A stretch of 64,000 nucleotides of DNA from Kushneria aurantia DSM 21353 (GTDB lineage: Bacteria > Pseudomonadota > Gammaproteobacteria > Pseudomonadales > Halomonadaceae), in contig NZ_KB907866.1 of assembly GCF_000382245.1 (NCBI RefSeq), forward strand, positions 62,001-126,000. Direction: 5' to 3'. Both the position numbers and the translations under genes were made by a program. The notes below the pieces were generated by a model. The model saw only the letters and a list, made by a program, of their open reading frames with translations, was not told the origin of the DNA and did not search any database. Shown here in pieces: positions 35,377 to 44,450 of this stretch (within the stretch, counting starts at the first letter, position 1; every line of letters starts with the position of its first letter).

Positions 35377-35396
35377 AGGGCGGCCGAAGCCGCCCT
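35377..35396. terminator. Stable hairpin between convergent units
   Basis: Perfect 8-bp stem AGGGCGGC / GCCGCCCT with a CGAA loop (TTCG on the minus strand, a stable tetraloop). It lies 25 bases past the end of the small minus-strand gene, so a terminator for that gene is likely; there is no T run. Confidence 0.5.
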
Positions 35397-35421
35397 GAAA
35401 GATGTTATTGCACCATCCTGA

Positions 35422-35580
35422 TCAGCGCGGCCCGCGCGGTGAACGGCCGCTGCCGCCCTTGCTGCTGCCCTTGCGCTGCTGATAGCGGTTCCACACCTGC
35501 TCGGCGGTACGTTTGGCTTTGGCACGGTTCTGCGGCTTGCGCAGCCAGTTGGCCAGCCAGGTACCCAGTAATTTTTTCAT
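35422..35580 (-). CDS. Small, very basic protein (52 aa)
   Basis: Not recognised. The product begins MKKLLGTWLANWLRKPQNRAKA, continues through EQVWNRYQQRKG and ends in a Ser/Gly/Arg/Pro tail (GGSGRSPRGPR). It is amphipathic at the start and strongly positive overall. GGGAGTCG directly precedes the ATG and a stable hairpin follows the stop, which supports a real gene. It could bind nucleic acid or a membrane surface; nothing more can be said. Confidence 0.65.
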   Translation of the reverse strand: MKKLLGTWLANWLRKPQNRAKAKRTAEQVWNRYQQRKGSSKGGSGRSPRGPR

Positions 35581-35681
35581 GGTCGACTCCCTTCGCGATA
35601 GTTATTGATCTGCAGTATAGATGCCGTCGTCAGTGGCGCGATTCAATCCTGCATTCCGAGGCAGGGTTGAAAACACCGGCG

Positions 35682-36740
35682 TTAAAGCGTCAGCTCGATG
35701 ATTTCGGGGTCGTCGGCCGGCTTGCCGAAGCTCAGCTCGGCACGCTTTGCGGTCAGATTCATGACGATGGTGAACAGCGTCTCCATGCGGTCACGTGCTT
35801 CGAGCTGCGCGTTGTCGCGGCGATTGATGGCGTCCGGCGTGCCCTGTTCGTCGGCCAGATGGGCGCGCAACGCGGCGAAGTCGGGGTTGTCGTTGGCGGC
35901 CACCAGTTCGCGCAACCGCTCCAGCCGCGAGAAGGAGTCCTCGCGGGGGAAATCCTCCAGTCCCGGGGGCAGATGTTTGGCGATCAGATGGTTGGTGTGG
36001 CACAGCCGACCGCCGCGCGGCGTCATGGCGCTGTCTCCCATCGGCGAGACCTCGACGCCGGCGGCGTGGCCGGTGGCGTCGGCGATCAGAAAGTGCGCCG
36101 GCGAGGCCACGCCCACCTCATCGATCATATCGAGGGCGTGCTCGACGTTGCTGCTCTCCAGCACCCGGCGCAGCATCACGTGCACCGGCAGTTTGGGATA
36201 GCAGATGCGCGAGCGCAGGGCGTTGAGACAGACCCCCACGCCGTGCTCATTGAAGCCGATCTTGCCGACGATGCCGGCCTCGGTCACCATGCGGATGGCG
36301 GGTTTGTCGGGCGCGCGGATCGTCATGTGAATGAGCGCGTCGCGCTGCTCCGGCTTCCAGTCCCAGTTCTGCGCCAGCCACTGGGTTCCCGCAGCGCTGT
36401 CGTACTGGGCAAAGGCCGAACAGCCGTCGGGCTGCACCGGCGCGTCGGCATGGGTCAGGGCAATCTCGCTGCGCGCGTTGAGCACCAGCACGTCGAGGGG
36501 GTCGATGTCGGCGCCGCGGGCAATGCCGGCCATCTCCTCCAGAAGCTCCGGGCAGACGTGCTCGATGGCGGCCTTGAAACGCTCTGCCTCGTAGCGTGCG
36601 CCGTTCCAGTCCAGCCCTGCCATCTCCTCGAACAGGCGCCGGTAGGTGGCAAGGCTGACGGCGATCTCGGCTGCTGCCTGGCGACCGTGTGCCTCACCGA
36701 TCTCGAAATGCGACCCCCGGGCGTCGATATGTTGGACCAC
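35682..36740 (-). CDS. C45 family peptidase / acyltransferase-like Ntn-hydrolase
   Basis: A 352-residue protein of the acyl-CoA:6-aminopenicillanate acyltransferase (C45) family, Ntn-hydrolases that self-cleave before a cysteine and then hydrolyse or transfer amides. Seen: DGCSAFA with the likely catalytic C107, WLAQNWDWKPEQRD after it, and the later block GVCLNAL and LCHTNHL. No signal peptide. The natural substrate is unknown; in proteobacteria these often act on small amides or peptides. It is a single gene, divergent from nothing close. Confidence 0.8.
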   Translation of the reverse strand: MVQHIDARGSHFEIGEAHGRQAAAEIAVSLATYRRLFEEMAGLDWNGARYEAERFKAAIEHVCPELLEEMAGIARGADIDPLDVLVLNARSEIALTHADAPVQPDGCSAFAQYDSAAGTQWLAQNWDWKPEQRDALIHMTIRAPDKPAIRMVTEAGIVGKIGFNEHGVGVCLNALRSRICYPKLPVHVMLRRVLESSNVEHALDMIDEVGVASPAHFLIADATGHAAGVEVSPMGDSAMTPRGGRLCHTNHLIAKHLPPGLEDFPREDSFSRLERLRELVAANDNPDFAALRAHLADEQGTPDAINRRDNAQLEARDRMETLFTIVMNLTAKRAELSFGKPADDPEIIELTL

Positions 36741-36933
36741 CGTGCTCTCCTTCTCAGTTCACGTCCTGCGCTATTGTTGCTCCCGGTTGCCGTGGCGGTC
36801 GGGGCGTCCTGTGTCGAGTCTCGCTGCCCGCGGCGAGCGGCGCAAGTCCCGTGGCGTTGTCGGGGAGAAGTGAGTGGTGGAGAGTGCCGCGGCCGCCGCT
36901 GCGGACAGGGCCGCGGCATGAGGGTTCGGAAGG

Positions 36934-38445
36934 TTATCGATCGAGCACCGAACGCATCGAGCCTTCGCGCTGCGCCGCGGCGTGCCACGACAGCGCCTCT
37001 TCCAGGCAGTGGGGCGTATGGCCGCCGCGGGCGCAGGCACGTTCGAAGTAGTCGTTCAGTGCCGGGCGGAAGAAGGGGGCGGCGCAGTGGTCGATAATGC
37101 GCCGCGCCCGCTCGCGCGGTGCCAGCCCACGCAGGTCGGCAAGACCGTGCTCGGTAACCAGCACATCGACGTCGTGCTCGCAGTGGTCGACGTGGCTGGC
37201 GAAGGGTACCACGCTCGACAGCTCACCCTTTTTGGCTGTGGCGTTGGCGACAAAAATCGACAGCTGACCGTTGCGGGCGAAATCACCCGAGCCGCCGATG
37301 CCGTTCATCATCTGGCTGGCGTTGATGTGGGTGGAGTTGACGTTGCCATAGATATCGAACTCCAGCGCCGTGTTGATGGCGATGACCCCCAGTCGTCGCA
37401 CCATACCCGGATGGTTGGAGATCTCCTGCGGGCGCAGCACGATGCGATCGCGGTAGCGTTCCAGATTATGCCAGACACGCTCGCCGCAGGCCTGTGACAG
37501 AGTGATGGCGCTGCCCGAGGCAAAGCGCATGCGGCCGCTGTCGAGCAGGTCGAAGGTACTGTCCTGCAGCACCTCGGAGTACATCGTCAGATCCTCGAAA
37601 GGGCCCTCCATCAGGCCGTGCATCACCGCGTTGGCGACGCTGCCGATACCCGCCTGCAGGGGCAACAGCGAAGGCGTCAGGCGCCCCGAGGCCACTTCGT
37701 TCTCGAAAAAGTCGATCAGGTGGCCGGCAATGTGGCGGGTGGCGTCGCTCGGTGGTGTGACCGTCGACGGGCTATCATGGCCCTCGGTGACCACAATGGC
37801 GGCGATTTTTGCCGGATCGACAACAATCCAGGGATGACCGATACGGGTATCCGGCGCCATGATCGGAATTGGATGACGCTCGGGACGCATGTCGGGCAGA
37901 TAGATGTCGTGCAGACCGATCAGCGCGGCCGGGGCGGCGACGTTGAGCTCGACGATTACCCGCTCGGCCTGGGCGACGAAGCTGGCGGAATTGCCCACCG
38001 AGGCGGTGGGTACGATATAGCCTTCGGGGGTTATCGCCACCGCTTCGATAACCGCCACATCCAGCCGGTTGAGCTGCTTGTTGCGCAACAGCTCGGCGGT
38101 TTCCGACAGGTGCTGGTCGATGAACATCACCTCGCCACGATTGATCGCGCCGCGCAGTCGACGATCGACCTGAAAGGGCATGCGCCGCGCCAGTACACCG
38201 GCGTCGGCCAGAATACCGTCGATGTCGTTGCCCAGCGAAGCGCCGGTCATCAGGGTAATCTGCAGTGGGTCCTGCTCGGCGCGCCGCGCAAGCGCCAGTG
38301 GCACTGCCTTGGCTTCACCGGCGCGCGTGAAGCCACTCATGCCGACGGTCATGCCGTCACGGATAAGCTGTGCGGCATCATCGGCGCTCATCAGGTAGCG
38401 TCGCCAGTCGGGCAATCTACAGCGGTAGTCGGCGTCTTCGAGCAT
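36934..38445 (-). CDS. Acetyl-CoA hydrolase/transferase family protein (succinate:acetate CoA-transferase type)
   Basis: A 503-residue class I CoA-transferase. Seen: the catalytic glutamate E291 in LTMYSEVLQDSTFDLLDSGR, the glycine-rich LPLQAGIGSVANAVMHGL before it, and the C-terminal VTEHGLADLRGLAPRERA. This pattern matches enzymes that move CoA between acetate and succinate or propionate rather than simple hydrolases. The ATG at 38445 gives the family N-terminus (YRCRLPDWRRYLMSADDAA). It probably serves acetate handling or a bypass of succinyl-CoA synthetase. Confidence 0.85.
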   Translation of the reverse strand: MLEDADYRCRLPDWRRYLMSADDAAQLIRDGMTVGMSGFTRAGEAKAVPLALARRAEQDPLQITLMTGASLGNDIDGILADAGVLARRMPFQVDRRLRGAINRGEVMFIDQHLSETAELLRNKQLNRLDVAVIEAVAITPEGYIVPTASVGNSASFVAQAERVIVELNVAAPAALIGLHDIYLPDMRPERHPIPIMAPDTRIGHPWIVVDPAKIAAIVVTEGHDSPSTVTPPSDATRHIAGHLIDFFENEVASGRLTPSLLPLQAGIGSVANAVMHGLMEGPFEDLTMYSEVLQDSTFDLLDSGRMRFASGSAITLSQACGERVWHNLERYRDRIVLRPQEISNHPGMVRRLGVIAINTALEFDIYGNVNSTHINASQMMNGIGGSGDFARNGQLSIFVANATAKKGELSSVVPFASHVDHCEHDVDVLVTEHGLADLRGLAPRERARRIIDHCAAPFFRPALNDYFERACARGGHTPHCLEEALSWHAAAQREGSMRSVLDR

Positions 38446-38532
38446 AGTGGCCTCTGGTCGAATTTGTCGTCGACCAGTCTATACCCCTTGAAGCGTTAAA
38501 ATGATCTTCGGCGACAGGGTGTCGCACTATTC

Positions 38533-38590
38533 ATGCGCGATGCGGGTCATGCGCGATGCGGGTCATGCGCGATGCGGGTCATGCGCGAGG
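38533..38590. repeat. 16-bp tandem repeat, about 3.6 copies
   Basis: The unit ATGCGCGATGCGGGTC starts at 38533, 38549 and 38565, then a partial copy at 38581. It lies between the CoA-transferase promoter side and the small gene at 38662. No known function; perfect copies suggest recent slippage. Confidence 0.9.
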
Positions 38591-38661
38591 CAGGCAATGC
38601 CCGATAGCGAAAAATGGGGAGGGTCGGAAGTGCCTTCAGGATCCAATTGCACAATACCCGT

Positions 38662-38805
38662 TTAAAGACCCAACAGGCGGCGCAGCAACTGAATGCGTAC
38701 CGGCGCCGGACAGGTCGCCAGATAGCGTCGGATCATGGGGCGCGGCAGGCTCTCCATGTCGGCCAGGCGAGTGTTGTGGACCTTTTGGTAGTCGTTTGCG
38801 GACAT
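38662..38805 (-). CDS. Small protein of unknown function (47 aa)
   Basis: Not recognised. The product begins MSANDYQKVHNTRLADMES, continues LPRPMIRRYLATCPAPVRIQL and ends LLRRLLGL, a polar start with a basic, probably helical end. GGAG lies seven bases before the ATG. It is divergent from the RibD-like gene, with a set of TTGTACA-type palindromes in front of it, so both may answer to the same regulator. Confidence 0.6.
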   Translation of the reverse strand: MSANDYQKVHNTRLADMESLPRPMIRRYLATCPAPVRIQLLRRLLGL

Positions 38806-38860
38806 GACAGTCTCCGAAGGATTTCGACATGTCGTCGTGAAAGACAGCGTTGATGGTGCA

Positions 38861-38894
38861 CCCTTGTACAAGGGTTTGTACATTATTGGTACAA
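38861..38894. promoter_or_regulatory. Clustered TTGTACA palindromes, probable operator
   Basis: A perfect 14-bp palindrome CCCTTGTACAAGGG (38861-38874) is followed by a second dyad, TTGTAC-N7-GTACAA (38876-38894). A further TTGTACA occurs at 39043-39049. The sites lie between the divergent small gene and the RibD-like gene. Dyads of this type suggest a dimeric regulator such as a MerR-type protein; that identity is a guess. Confidence 0.5.
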
Positions 38895-39106
38895 CAATGA
38901 AAAAGCGCCAGCGAGCACTGATTGAATTTACCAATCGTCAGCGCTGAAGCGCTGTATCACGCTCTCTGGTTGCTGTGCTGCTGCTGAAAGGCAGCGCCAC
39001 ATGGCGCCCCGTGCTCGCGGGATGGCGCGAAAAATCATAAAGTTGTACAGGATGGTAGCGCCCTTGAAGTGCAGGGCGCCGGATAGACCAGCCCGGTGAA
39101 GTTTCA

Positions 39107-39970
39107 ATGGCCGATTCACATATCGACGACGACCTCGCATGGCAGCATCTTTTGCGCGCTCGCCATCATGACTGGCGCGATAGTGCCCACTATGGGGCAA
39201 CGCCACTCGCCTTCAGCGCCGACGGGCGCTGGCAGTCGGCAGCCGCAGTGAGTGCCGCGGCGAGCCAGCTGCTGGATATTATGACGCCGCTGGTAGCGCG
39301 CTCAACGCCACTGGTGATCGCGCAGTTCGGCCAGAGCCTGGATGGCCGTATCGCCACCGAGTGCGGCGACTCCTGCTATGTCACCGGGCATGAGGGGCTG
39401 GTACATCTGCACGCCCTGCGCGCGCTGGTCGATGCGGTGTTGGTGGGGGCCGGCACGGTGGACGCCGATAATCCGCAGTTGACCGTGCGTCATCGGCATG
39501 GAACCCATCCTGTGCGGGTGGTGCTTGATCCGCGCGGACGGCTGTCGCCCGATCGTTTCGTGTTCGACGACGACAGTGCCGCTACCCTGCATCTGGTCGA
39601 CAGCGCACAGCGCCAGCAGTGGCAGCGCCGCCATGATGAACGCGGCCGCAGGGTAGAGGTGCTGGGCCTTGAAGGCGGCGAGCAGGGCGTCGACCCACGC
39701 CGGATCGTGGCGCTGCTGGCCGAGCGCGGACTGACACGGCTGCTGGTCGAGGGCGGCGGGCTGACCATCTCGCGCTTTCTGCAGTACGGCTGTCTGCACC
39801 GGTTGCACTGCATGGTGTCGCCGATGCTGATCGGCTCCGGGCGGCCCACGCTGACGCTGCCGGTTATCGACCGCCTCGCGCATTCGCTGCGACCGCGGGC
39901 GCGCCATTTCACTCTCGGCAGTGATGTGCTTTTCGATCTTGATTTCGAAGACGAATCGCCTGCCGGCTGA
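39107..39970 (+). CDS. RibD C-terminal reductase domain protein
   Basis: A 287-residue protein with a DHFR-like pyrimidine reductase domain (about 65-280) and no deaminase domain. Seen: PLVIAQFGQSLDGRIAT, DAVLVGAGTVDADNPQLTVRHR, PVRVVLDPRGRLSPD and RLLVEGGGLTISRFL, all RibD reductase blocks. In riboflavin synthesis this domain reduces the ribosyl side chain of a pyrimidine phosphate. Here it ends 4 bases from a convergent operon containing a pterin-synthase-like gene, so it more likely acts in that pathway than in riboflavin synthesis. The first 60 residues are not recognised. Confidence 0.82.
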   Translation: MADSHIDDDLAWQHLLRARHHDWRDSAHYGATPLAFSADGRWQSAAAVSAAASQLLDIMTPLVARSTPLVIAQFGQSLDGRIATECGDSCYVTGHEGLVHLHALRALVDAVLVGAGTVDADNPQLTVRHRHGTHPVRVVLDPRGRLSPDRFVFDDDSAATLHLVDSAQRQQWQRRHDERGRRVEVLGLEGGEQGVDPRRIVALLAERGLTRLLVEGGGLTISRFLQYGCLHRLHCMVSPMLIGSGRPTLTLPVIDRLAHSLRPRARHFTLGSDVLFDLDFEDESPAG

Positions 39971-39974
39971 GGCT

Positions 39975-40958
39975 TCAGCGCTGGCGCCAGCGGCCCAGTA
40001 GTAGCCTGACCGCCCCGGGTAGACTGGAAACCAGCACCACTGCGCCGTAGGTCACCGAGATGGCCACGCCCTGCTGGGCGGGCAGGCCGGCAAGGATCCA
40101 CACCAGCGCCGCAGCGCTTTCACGAATGCCCCAACCGGCCACCGACAGCGGAATGGCCATCGCCATCAGTACCAGCGGTGTCAGCGCCAGCAGCGTCGTC
40201 ACCGGCAGAGGGGCGCCCAGCGCCCGGGCACAGCAGATAAACACCAGCACGTAGCTCGCCACGATCGCCAGCGATCCCGCCAATTGCCGCCGCCAGAGAC
40301 TACCCGCCCACAGGGTGCGGTGCAGGTCGTGGTGCAGGCCGGCCAGCCAGCGCGGCGCCATTCGCCACACAGCGGCAAATGCCAGTATCACCAGGGCGAC
40401 GCCAATCAGTGTCAGTATCAGCGGGCCGTTGGCGGCAAGGTCGCCTATTGCGCCGAAGCGGGCGGCAATGCCATCGCGCAGCGGTGCAAACAGCACCAGA
40501 CTGACCAGCGCCACCAGCGCCAGCGCCAGCTGGCCCGAGGCGCGTTCGATGACGACCGCGCGCAGTGCGGCGCGCCTTGACACCCCTTCGCTGCCGTGGC
40601 GCCAGGCACGCCCCAGGTCGCCGCTGACACCGCCGGGGAGTATCTGATTGAGAAAGGTGGCGAGGTAGTACTCGGCGACCGCCGTGCCGGGGCGCAGCTC
40701 CAGGCCCATATGGCACGCCGTCAGCCGCCAGCGCCAGGCCGAAAGCAGCACCTGCGGCACCGTCAGCGCCAGTGCCAGCGCCAGCCAGCCGGGGGAGAGC
40801 GATGCCAGCCGCGACAGCAGGGCGTTGTGATCGACCAGCAGCGCCACGCTGCCGAGCAGGACCAGCGACAGCAGCCAGCGCAGCAGTGGCGATCCCGGCG
40901 CGCCGCGCAGTGACGCCAACAGACGTCCGGCACTGCGCTGTGCACTGCGTTCGCTCAT
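39975..40958 (-). CDS. Flippase-like membrane protein (lysylphosphatidylglycerol synthase TM / UPF0104 family)
   Basis: A 327-residue integral membrane protein with about eight helices. Seen: the family segments AWRWRLTACHMGL, EYYLATFLNQILPGGVSGDLGRAWRHGSE, VVIERASGQLALAL and IPLSVAGWGIRESAAALVW. Relatives include AglD-like proteins and the membrane half of MprF, linked to moving lipid-attached sugars or lipids. It overlaps the methyltransferase gene by 4 bases and is the last gene of the operon, which hints that the pathway product is lipid-linked or exported. Confidence 0.8.
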   Translation of the reverse strand: MSERSAQRSAGRLLASLRGAPGSPLLRWLLSLVLLGSVALLVDHNALLSRLASLSPGWLALALALTVPQVLLSAWRWRLTACHMGLELRPGTAVAEYYLATFLNQILPGGVSGDLGRAWRHGSEGVSRRAALRAVVIERASGQLALALVALVSLVLFAPLRDGIAARFGAIGDLAANGPLILTLIGVALVILAFAAVWRMAPRWLAGLHHDLHRTLWAGSLWRRQLAGSLAIVASYVLVFICCARALGAPLPVTTLLALTPLVLMAMAIPLSVAGWGIRESAAALVWILAGLPAQQGVAISVTYGAVVLVSSLPGAVRLLLGRWRQR

Positions 40959-41842
40959 TGACGCCTGTCACCCTGCGGCAGGGCCAGCAGGTCCTGATGG
41001 CCGACCTCGATGTCGAGCGTACCATCCTTGATGGCGGCGCAGCGGCGGCTGTACCAGTGATCGAGCGCCTCGCGCCGTATCGGGGCCTGCTCCAGCGCCG
41101 CGTCATACCAGCCTGCTACCAGCGCGTGCATTAATTCGGCATGATTCGGCCGGCGGCTGTCGAGCTGCCAGGGGGCGGTCGCCACGCTCACCTCGAAGCC
41201 GCGTTCATTCAGCAGCCGCTGCGCCACGACCGGGGCATCGCAGCCCAGGGCACCGTTGAAGCCCTTGTCGCGGCGCTGGTGGCGGGCGATCAACTGCTGT
41301 ACGTCACGGTCCAGCGCCCGCATGGCGTCATCGCTGCCGGTGCGCTCGGCAAGACGGTTATCGCCGTCGATACTCAACGCCAGCAGCAGGGCGCAGCGGC
41401 GTTCGCCGCACCAGTCGGCCAGCGTCGTCAGCCAGCTTTCGGCGACCAGGTCGAGCAGCGCGGAGGCGGTCACCAGATCGGGGTGCGGCGGGGCGTGGCG
41501 AGCCAGCGCCTCTTCCAGTGCGACCAGATCGCAGCGTCGGGTTGTCAGTGCGGAGACCTGCGCGGCATGCGAGGTGTTGGCAGCGCTATCGAGCAGGGCG
41601 GCGTCCTGATCGAGCAGCCACCACTGCTGCTCGGACGTCAGCCGCGCACTCAGATAGCGCAGGTTGCTGCCGCTGCCGCAGCCCAGGTCAACGATCTGTA
41701 CGCTGTCGTCGCGCGCTTTCAGCCAGGGCGCGAGCCGTTTCAGCAGCGGGTGGCGGTCGCGGGCGTCGTGGTCGGCGGCTTCGCGCAGGGCCAGCCATTC
41801 GCCGCTGAAGTCGCTGTGCGGTGCCTGATCCTGATCGCTCAT
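40955..41842 (-). CDS. Class I SAM-dependent methyltransferase
   Basis: A 295-residue methyltransferase. Seen: the SAM motif VQIVDLGCGSGSNLRYLSARL at about 49-69, an acidic motif WLLDQDAALL, and HPDLVTASALLDLVAESWL. The acceptor is unknown. Overlaps of 4 bases with the genes on both sides show translational coupling with the glycosyltransferase and flippase-like genes, so it probably methylates the glycosylated intermediate or its sugar. Confidence 0.8.
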   Translation of the reverse strand: MSDQDQAPHSDFSGEWLALREAADHDARDRHPLLKRLAPWLKARDDSVQIVDLGCGSGSNLRYLSARLTSEQQWWLLDQDAALLDSAANTSHAAQVSALTTRRCDLVALEEALARHAPPHPDLVTASALLDLVAESWLTTLADWCGERRCALLLALSIDGDNRLAERTGSDDAMRALDRDVQQLIARHQRRDKGFNGALGCDAPVVAQRLLNERGFEVSVATAPWQLDSRRPNHAELMHALVAGWYDAALEQAPIRREALDHWYSRRCAAIKDGTLDIEVGHQDLLALPQGDRRQ

Positions 41843-42969
41843 GGCTGCTCCATCCTGCGCTGGCGCACGATGCGGCCCTGTGCCACCAGGCGTGCCAGGG
41901 CGTGGTGGAAAAGCCGCGCCGCACTCGACCAGTCGGCAAACGTCTCGCGGGCGGCGATCGCCCCCTCGCGCAACTTTTGATAGCGCTCGCGGCTTTTAAC
42001 GTCGCCGCCAAGCAGCGATGCCAGCGCCTCGCGCAGCGCTTCGCTGTCTCCCGGTGCGATCTGCAGGCCGGCACCCGCCGGCAGGGTATCGGCCAGCGCG
42101 CCACCATGGGTGGTGACCACCGGCAGGCCGTGGGCCAGCGCCTCGCTGACCACCATGCCGTAGCCTTCGTAAAAGGAGGGCAGTACGAAAACGTCGGCCG
42201 CCTGCCAGAAGGCTTCCAGCTGTTCGAAGGGCAGGGCGCCGTGCAGGCTGATTCGCGCTTCAAGCCGATGGCTGGTGATCAGATCGTGCAGGCGCGTGGC
42301 ATAGGCCGTGTCGCGTTCGCTGTCGCCGATCAGGTCGCAGTGCCAGCCCTGCTGTGCCAGTCCCGCCAGCGCCTCGACCAGTAGATGCTGGCCCTTGCGC
42401 GGAATCAGCGTGGCGATGCACAAAAGCCGCGGCGGGTTGCCCGCTGCAGGCGACAGCGCCACCGGCTCGACGCCCGGCTCGACCACATCGATACGCGCGT
42501 CATCGATACCCAGCTCGATCAGCCGGCGGCGGGTGAAGGGGCTGGTGACGATGATGCCGGCCACCGCGTCGAGGGTCTGACACTCCAGCGTCAGCAGCCG
42601 TTCGCGCTGCGCATCGCTCATGCCGGTTTCGTCGCCCAGCGGATGGTGAATCAACGCCACCAGATCGAGGCGCTGGCGGTGTACGGCGACAACTTCGGGC
42701 ATGGCGCTTGCCGCCAGGCCGTCGAGCACCACCGTGGCACCGTCGGTGCAGCCGCCCAGGGCGCGCTGTAGCGACTCACGGGCGATGTCGTCGGGCAGCG
42801 GAAAACGGCCGTCGAGGCCGATCACCTCGACCTGCACGCCGAGCGCCTGCAGCCCCGCGACGACATGGCGGTCGTAGAGATAGCCGCCGGTGAGCTGATC
42901 GAGGCGCCCGGCGATGATCAGGGTGAGCCGCTTCGGACCGGTGTCTTTCTCTGCCGCGCCTTCCTTCAC
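41839..42969 (-). CDS. Glycosyltransferase family 4 protein
   Basis: A 376-residue GT-B glycosyltransferase. Seen: an N-terminal acceptor domain beginning [23 protein letters not shown], the donor-domain start [22 protein letters not shown], and the nucleotide-sugar motif [25 protein letters not shown] with the E-x7-E arrangement. It should add a sugar from an activated donor to a small acceptor, probably the product of the PTPS-like and reductase enzymes encoded beside it. 4-base overlaps on both sides. Confidence 0.83.
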   Translation of the reverse strand: MKEGAAEKDTGPKRLTLIIAGRLDQLTGGYLYDRHVVAGLQALGVQVEVIGLDGRFPLPDDIARESLQRALGGCTDGATVVLDGLAASAMPEVVAVHRQRLDLVALIHHPLGDETGMSDAQRERLLTLECQTLDAVAGIIVTSPFTRRRLIELGIDDARIDVVEPGVEPVALSPAAGNPPRLLCIATLIPRKGQHLLVEALAGLAQQGWHCDLIGDSERDTAYATRLHDLITSHRLEARISLHGALPFEQLEAFWQAADVFVLPSFYEGYGMVVSEALAHGLPVVTTHGGALADTLPAGAGLQIAPGDSEALREALASLLGGDVKSRERYQKLREGAIAARETFADWSSAARLFHHALARLVAQGRIVRQRRMEQP

Positions 42970-43364
42970 AGCTCACCCTCGTAGCTGGCCCAGGCGATGT
43001 GCGATTCGTGCAGGGTGATCAGCATGGCACTCAGGCCGTGACCGCCTTCGCCGAGGCGGTCGGCGGTAATGGCGTCGACCAGCCGATCGAAAATCACTTT
43101 CGCCATGAATTCGGTGGTGGTGTTGTGACCCTTGAAGGCCTCGACTTCGTCAAGGTTTTGCATGTTGATCTCGCCCAGCACGGCGGCCAGAGCCTGGCTG
43201 GCGAGACCGATATCGACCACCAGGCCGTGCTCGTCGAGCTGCGCGCGGCGGAAGGTGACATCCACCACATAGGTGGCGCCGTGCAGCTGTTGCGCCGGGC
43301 CGAAGATCTCGCCGCTGAAGCTGTGGGCGATCATGACGTGGTCGCGAACGGTAAGGCTGAACAT
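42966..43364 (-). CDS. 6-pyruvoyl-tetrahydropterin synthase / QueD-like protein, diverged active site
   Basis: A 132-residue T-fold protein of the PTPS/6-carboxytetrahydropterin synthase family. Seen: H14 in MIAHSF and H28 in QLHGATY as zinc ligands, VVDIG (position of V-V-D-F), NTTTEF (position of N-P-T-x-E-N) and E120 in [11 protein letters not shown]. The third zinc ligand, His in the usual H-G-H, is A30, and the catalytic Cys before it is absent. It may therefore do a different reaction on a related pteridine or pyrimidine. GGGAGCTC precedes the ATG. Second gene of the operon. Confidence 0.8.
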   Translation of the reverse strand: MFSLTVRDHVMIAHSFSGEIFGPAQQLHGATYVVDVTFRRAQLDEHGLVVDIGLASQALAAVLGEINMQNLDEVEAFKGHNTTTEFMAKVIFDRLVDAITADRLGEGGHGLSAMLITLHESHIAWASYEGEL

Positions 43365-43383
43365 AAGAGCTCCCTGGTCGGAA

Positions 43384-44382
43384 TCAGGCGGTTTGCAGAT
43401 AGCGGATACGGTGGCAGAGCGCACCCGGTCGGGCGGTCAGTTCGGCCATGGTAGCGGGCAGATCGTCGAAGCCACTCTCGCCGTCGATCAGTGCGTCAAG
43501 GCGGGCGTCATCGAGCAGTGCCAGCGCCTGCGCCATGCGCTCGGCGAAGCCGCGGCGGGCGGCGCGCGCCGGGGAAACGGTGCCCACCTGGCTGGCACGC
43601 AGGGTCAGTCGGCGCGAGTGAAAGGCCTCGCCCAGCGGCAGGCTGATCGACTGGCTGGCGAACCAGCTCATCTCGATCACGCTGGCTTCCCGGCCGGCCA
43701 GCTGCAGCGCGCGGGCCAGCCCGGCCTCGCTGCCGCTGGCGTGAATCACCACATCGCACTCGTCAGCGGCCTGCTCGGGAGGGCGAAAGTCGAGCGCCAG
43801 CGATCGGGCCAGGGCGGCACGCTCCGGGTTGATATCGATCAGCTCGACGCGGCTGCCGGGCATGGCGTTGCACAGGTGGGCCATCAACGTGCCGACCACA
43901 CCGGCGCCGATCACGGCGATGCGATCGCCGATGCGCGGTGCGGCGTCCCACAGGCCGTTGAGGGCGGTCTCCATGTTGGCTCCCAGCACCGCGCGGCTGG
44001 CCGGTACTCCGGGCGGCAGCGGTGTGACCATGGCAGCCGGCACCACGTAGCGCTGCTGGTGCGGGTGCAGACAGAACACTTCGCGACCCAGCAGTGACGG
44101 CGGGCCGGCTTCGACCACGCCGACGCTTGCGTAGCCGTACTTGACCGGAGCCGGGAAGTCGCCCTGCTGAAAGGGCGCGCGCATGCGCTGATATTCGCTT
44201 TCGGGTACCCGACCGTGAAAAACGGTGGTTTCGGTGCCGCGGCTGACGGCGCTGTAAAGCGCGCGCACGCTGACCTCGTCGTCGCCCGGCGGCGCCAGTA
44301 TCTCGCGGCGCAGGCTGCCGTGTCCCGGTGATTCGATCCAGAAAGCGAGGGTCTGCTGCTGTGGGGCGGTCCCTGAAGACAT
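43384..44382 (-). CDS. Zinc-type alcohol dehydrogenase family protein, BchC-like, without the catalytic zinc ligands
   Basis: A 332-residue medium-chain dehydrogenase. Seen: [35 protein letters not shown] where classic enzymes have G-H-E, and the Rossmann motif [16 protein letters not shown]. The usual Cys and His ligands of the catalytic zinc are replaced, as in BchC-type enzymes that begin S-R-G-T-E. It should oxidise or reduce a hydroxyl group of the pathway intermediate. The start at 44382 follows AGGGAG. It is the first gene of a five-gene operon reading towards 39975. Confidence 0.82.
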   Translation of the reverse strand: MSSGTAPQQQTLAFWIESPGHGSLRREILAPPGDDEVSVRALYSAVSRGTETTVFHGRVPESEYQRMRAPFQQGDFPAPVKYGYASVGVVEAGPPSLLGREVFCLHPHQQRYVVPAAMVTPLPPGVPASRAVLGANMETALNGLWDAAPRIGDRIAVIGAGVVGTLMAHLCNAMPGSRVELIDINPERAALARSLALDFRPPEQAADECDVVIHASGSEAGLARALQLAGREASVIEMSWFASQSISLPLGEAFHSRRLTLRASQVGTVSPARAARRGFAERMAQALALLDDARLDALIDGESGFDDLPATMAELTARPGALCHRIRYLQTA

Positions 44383-44450
44383 AAGGCTCCCTGCGTTCAT
44401 CCCTGATGGTGGCGCTGAAAGTCGAAGCGACAACGGTTACCGAACGACTA

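Noticed and set aside
42966-43364. Queuosine biosynthesis gene queD
   Set aside because: Zinc ligand and catalytic Cys are missing and no queC, queE or queF is near; the operon partners are glycosyl- and methyltransferases.
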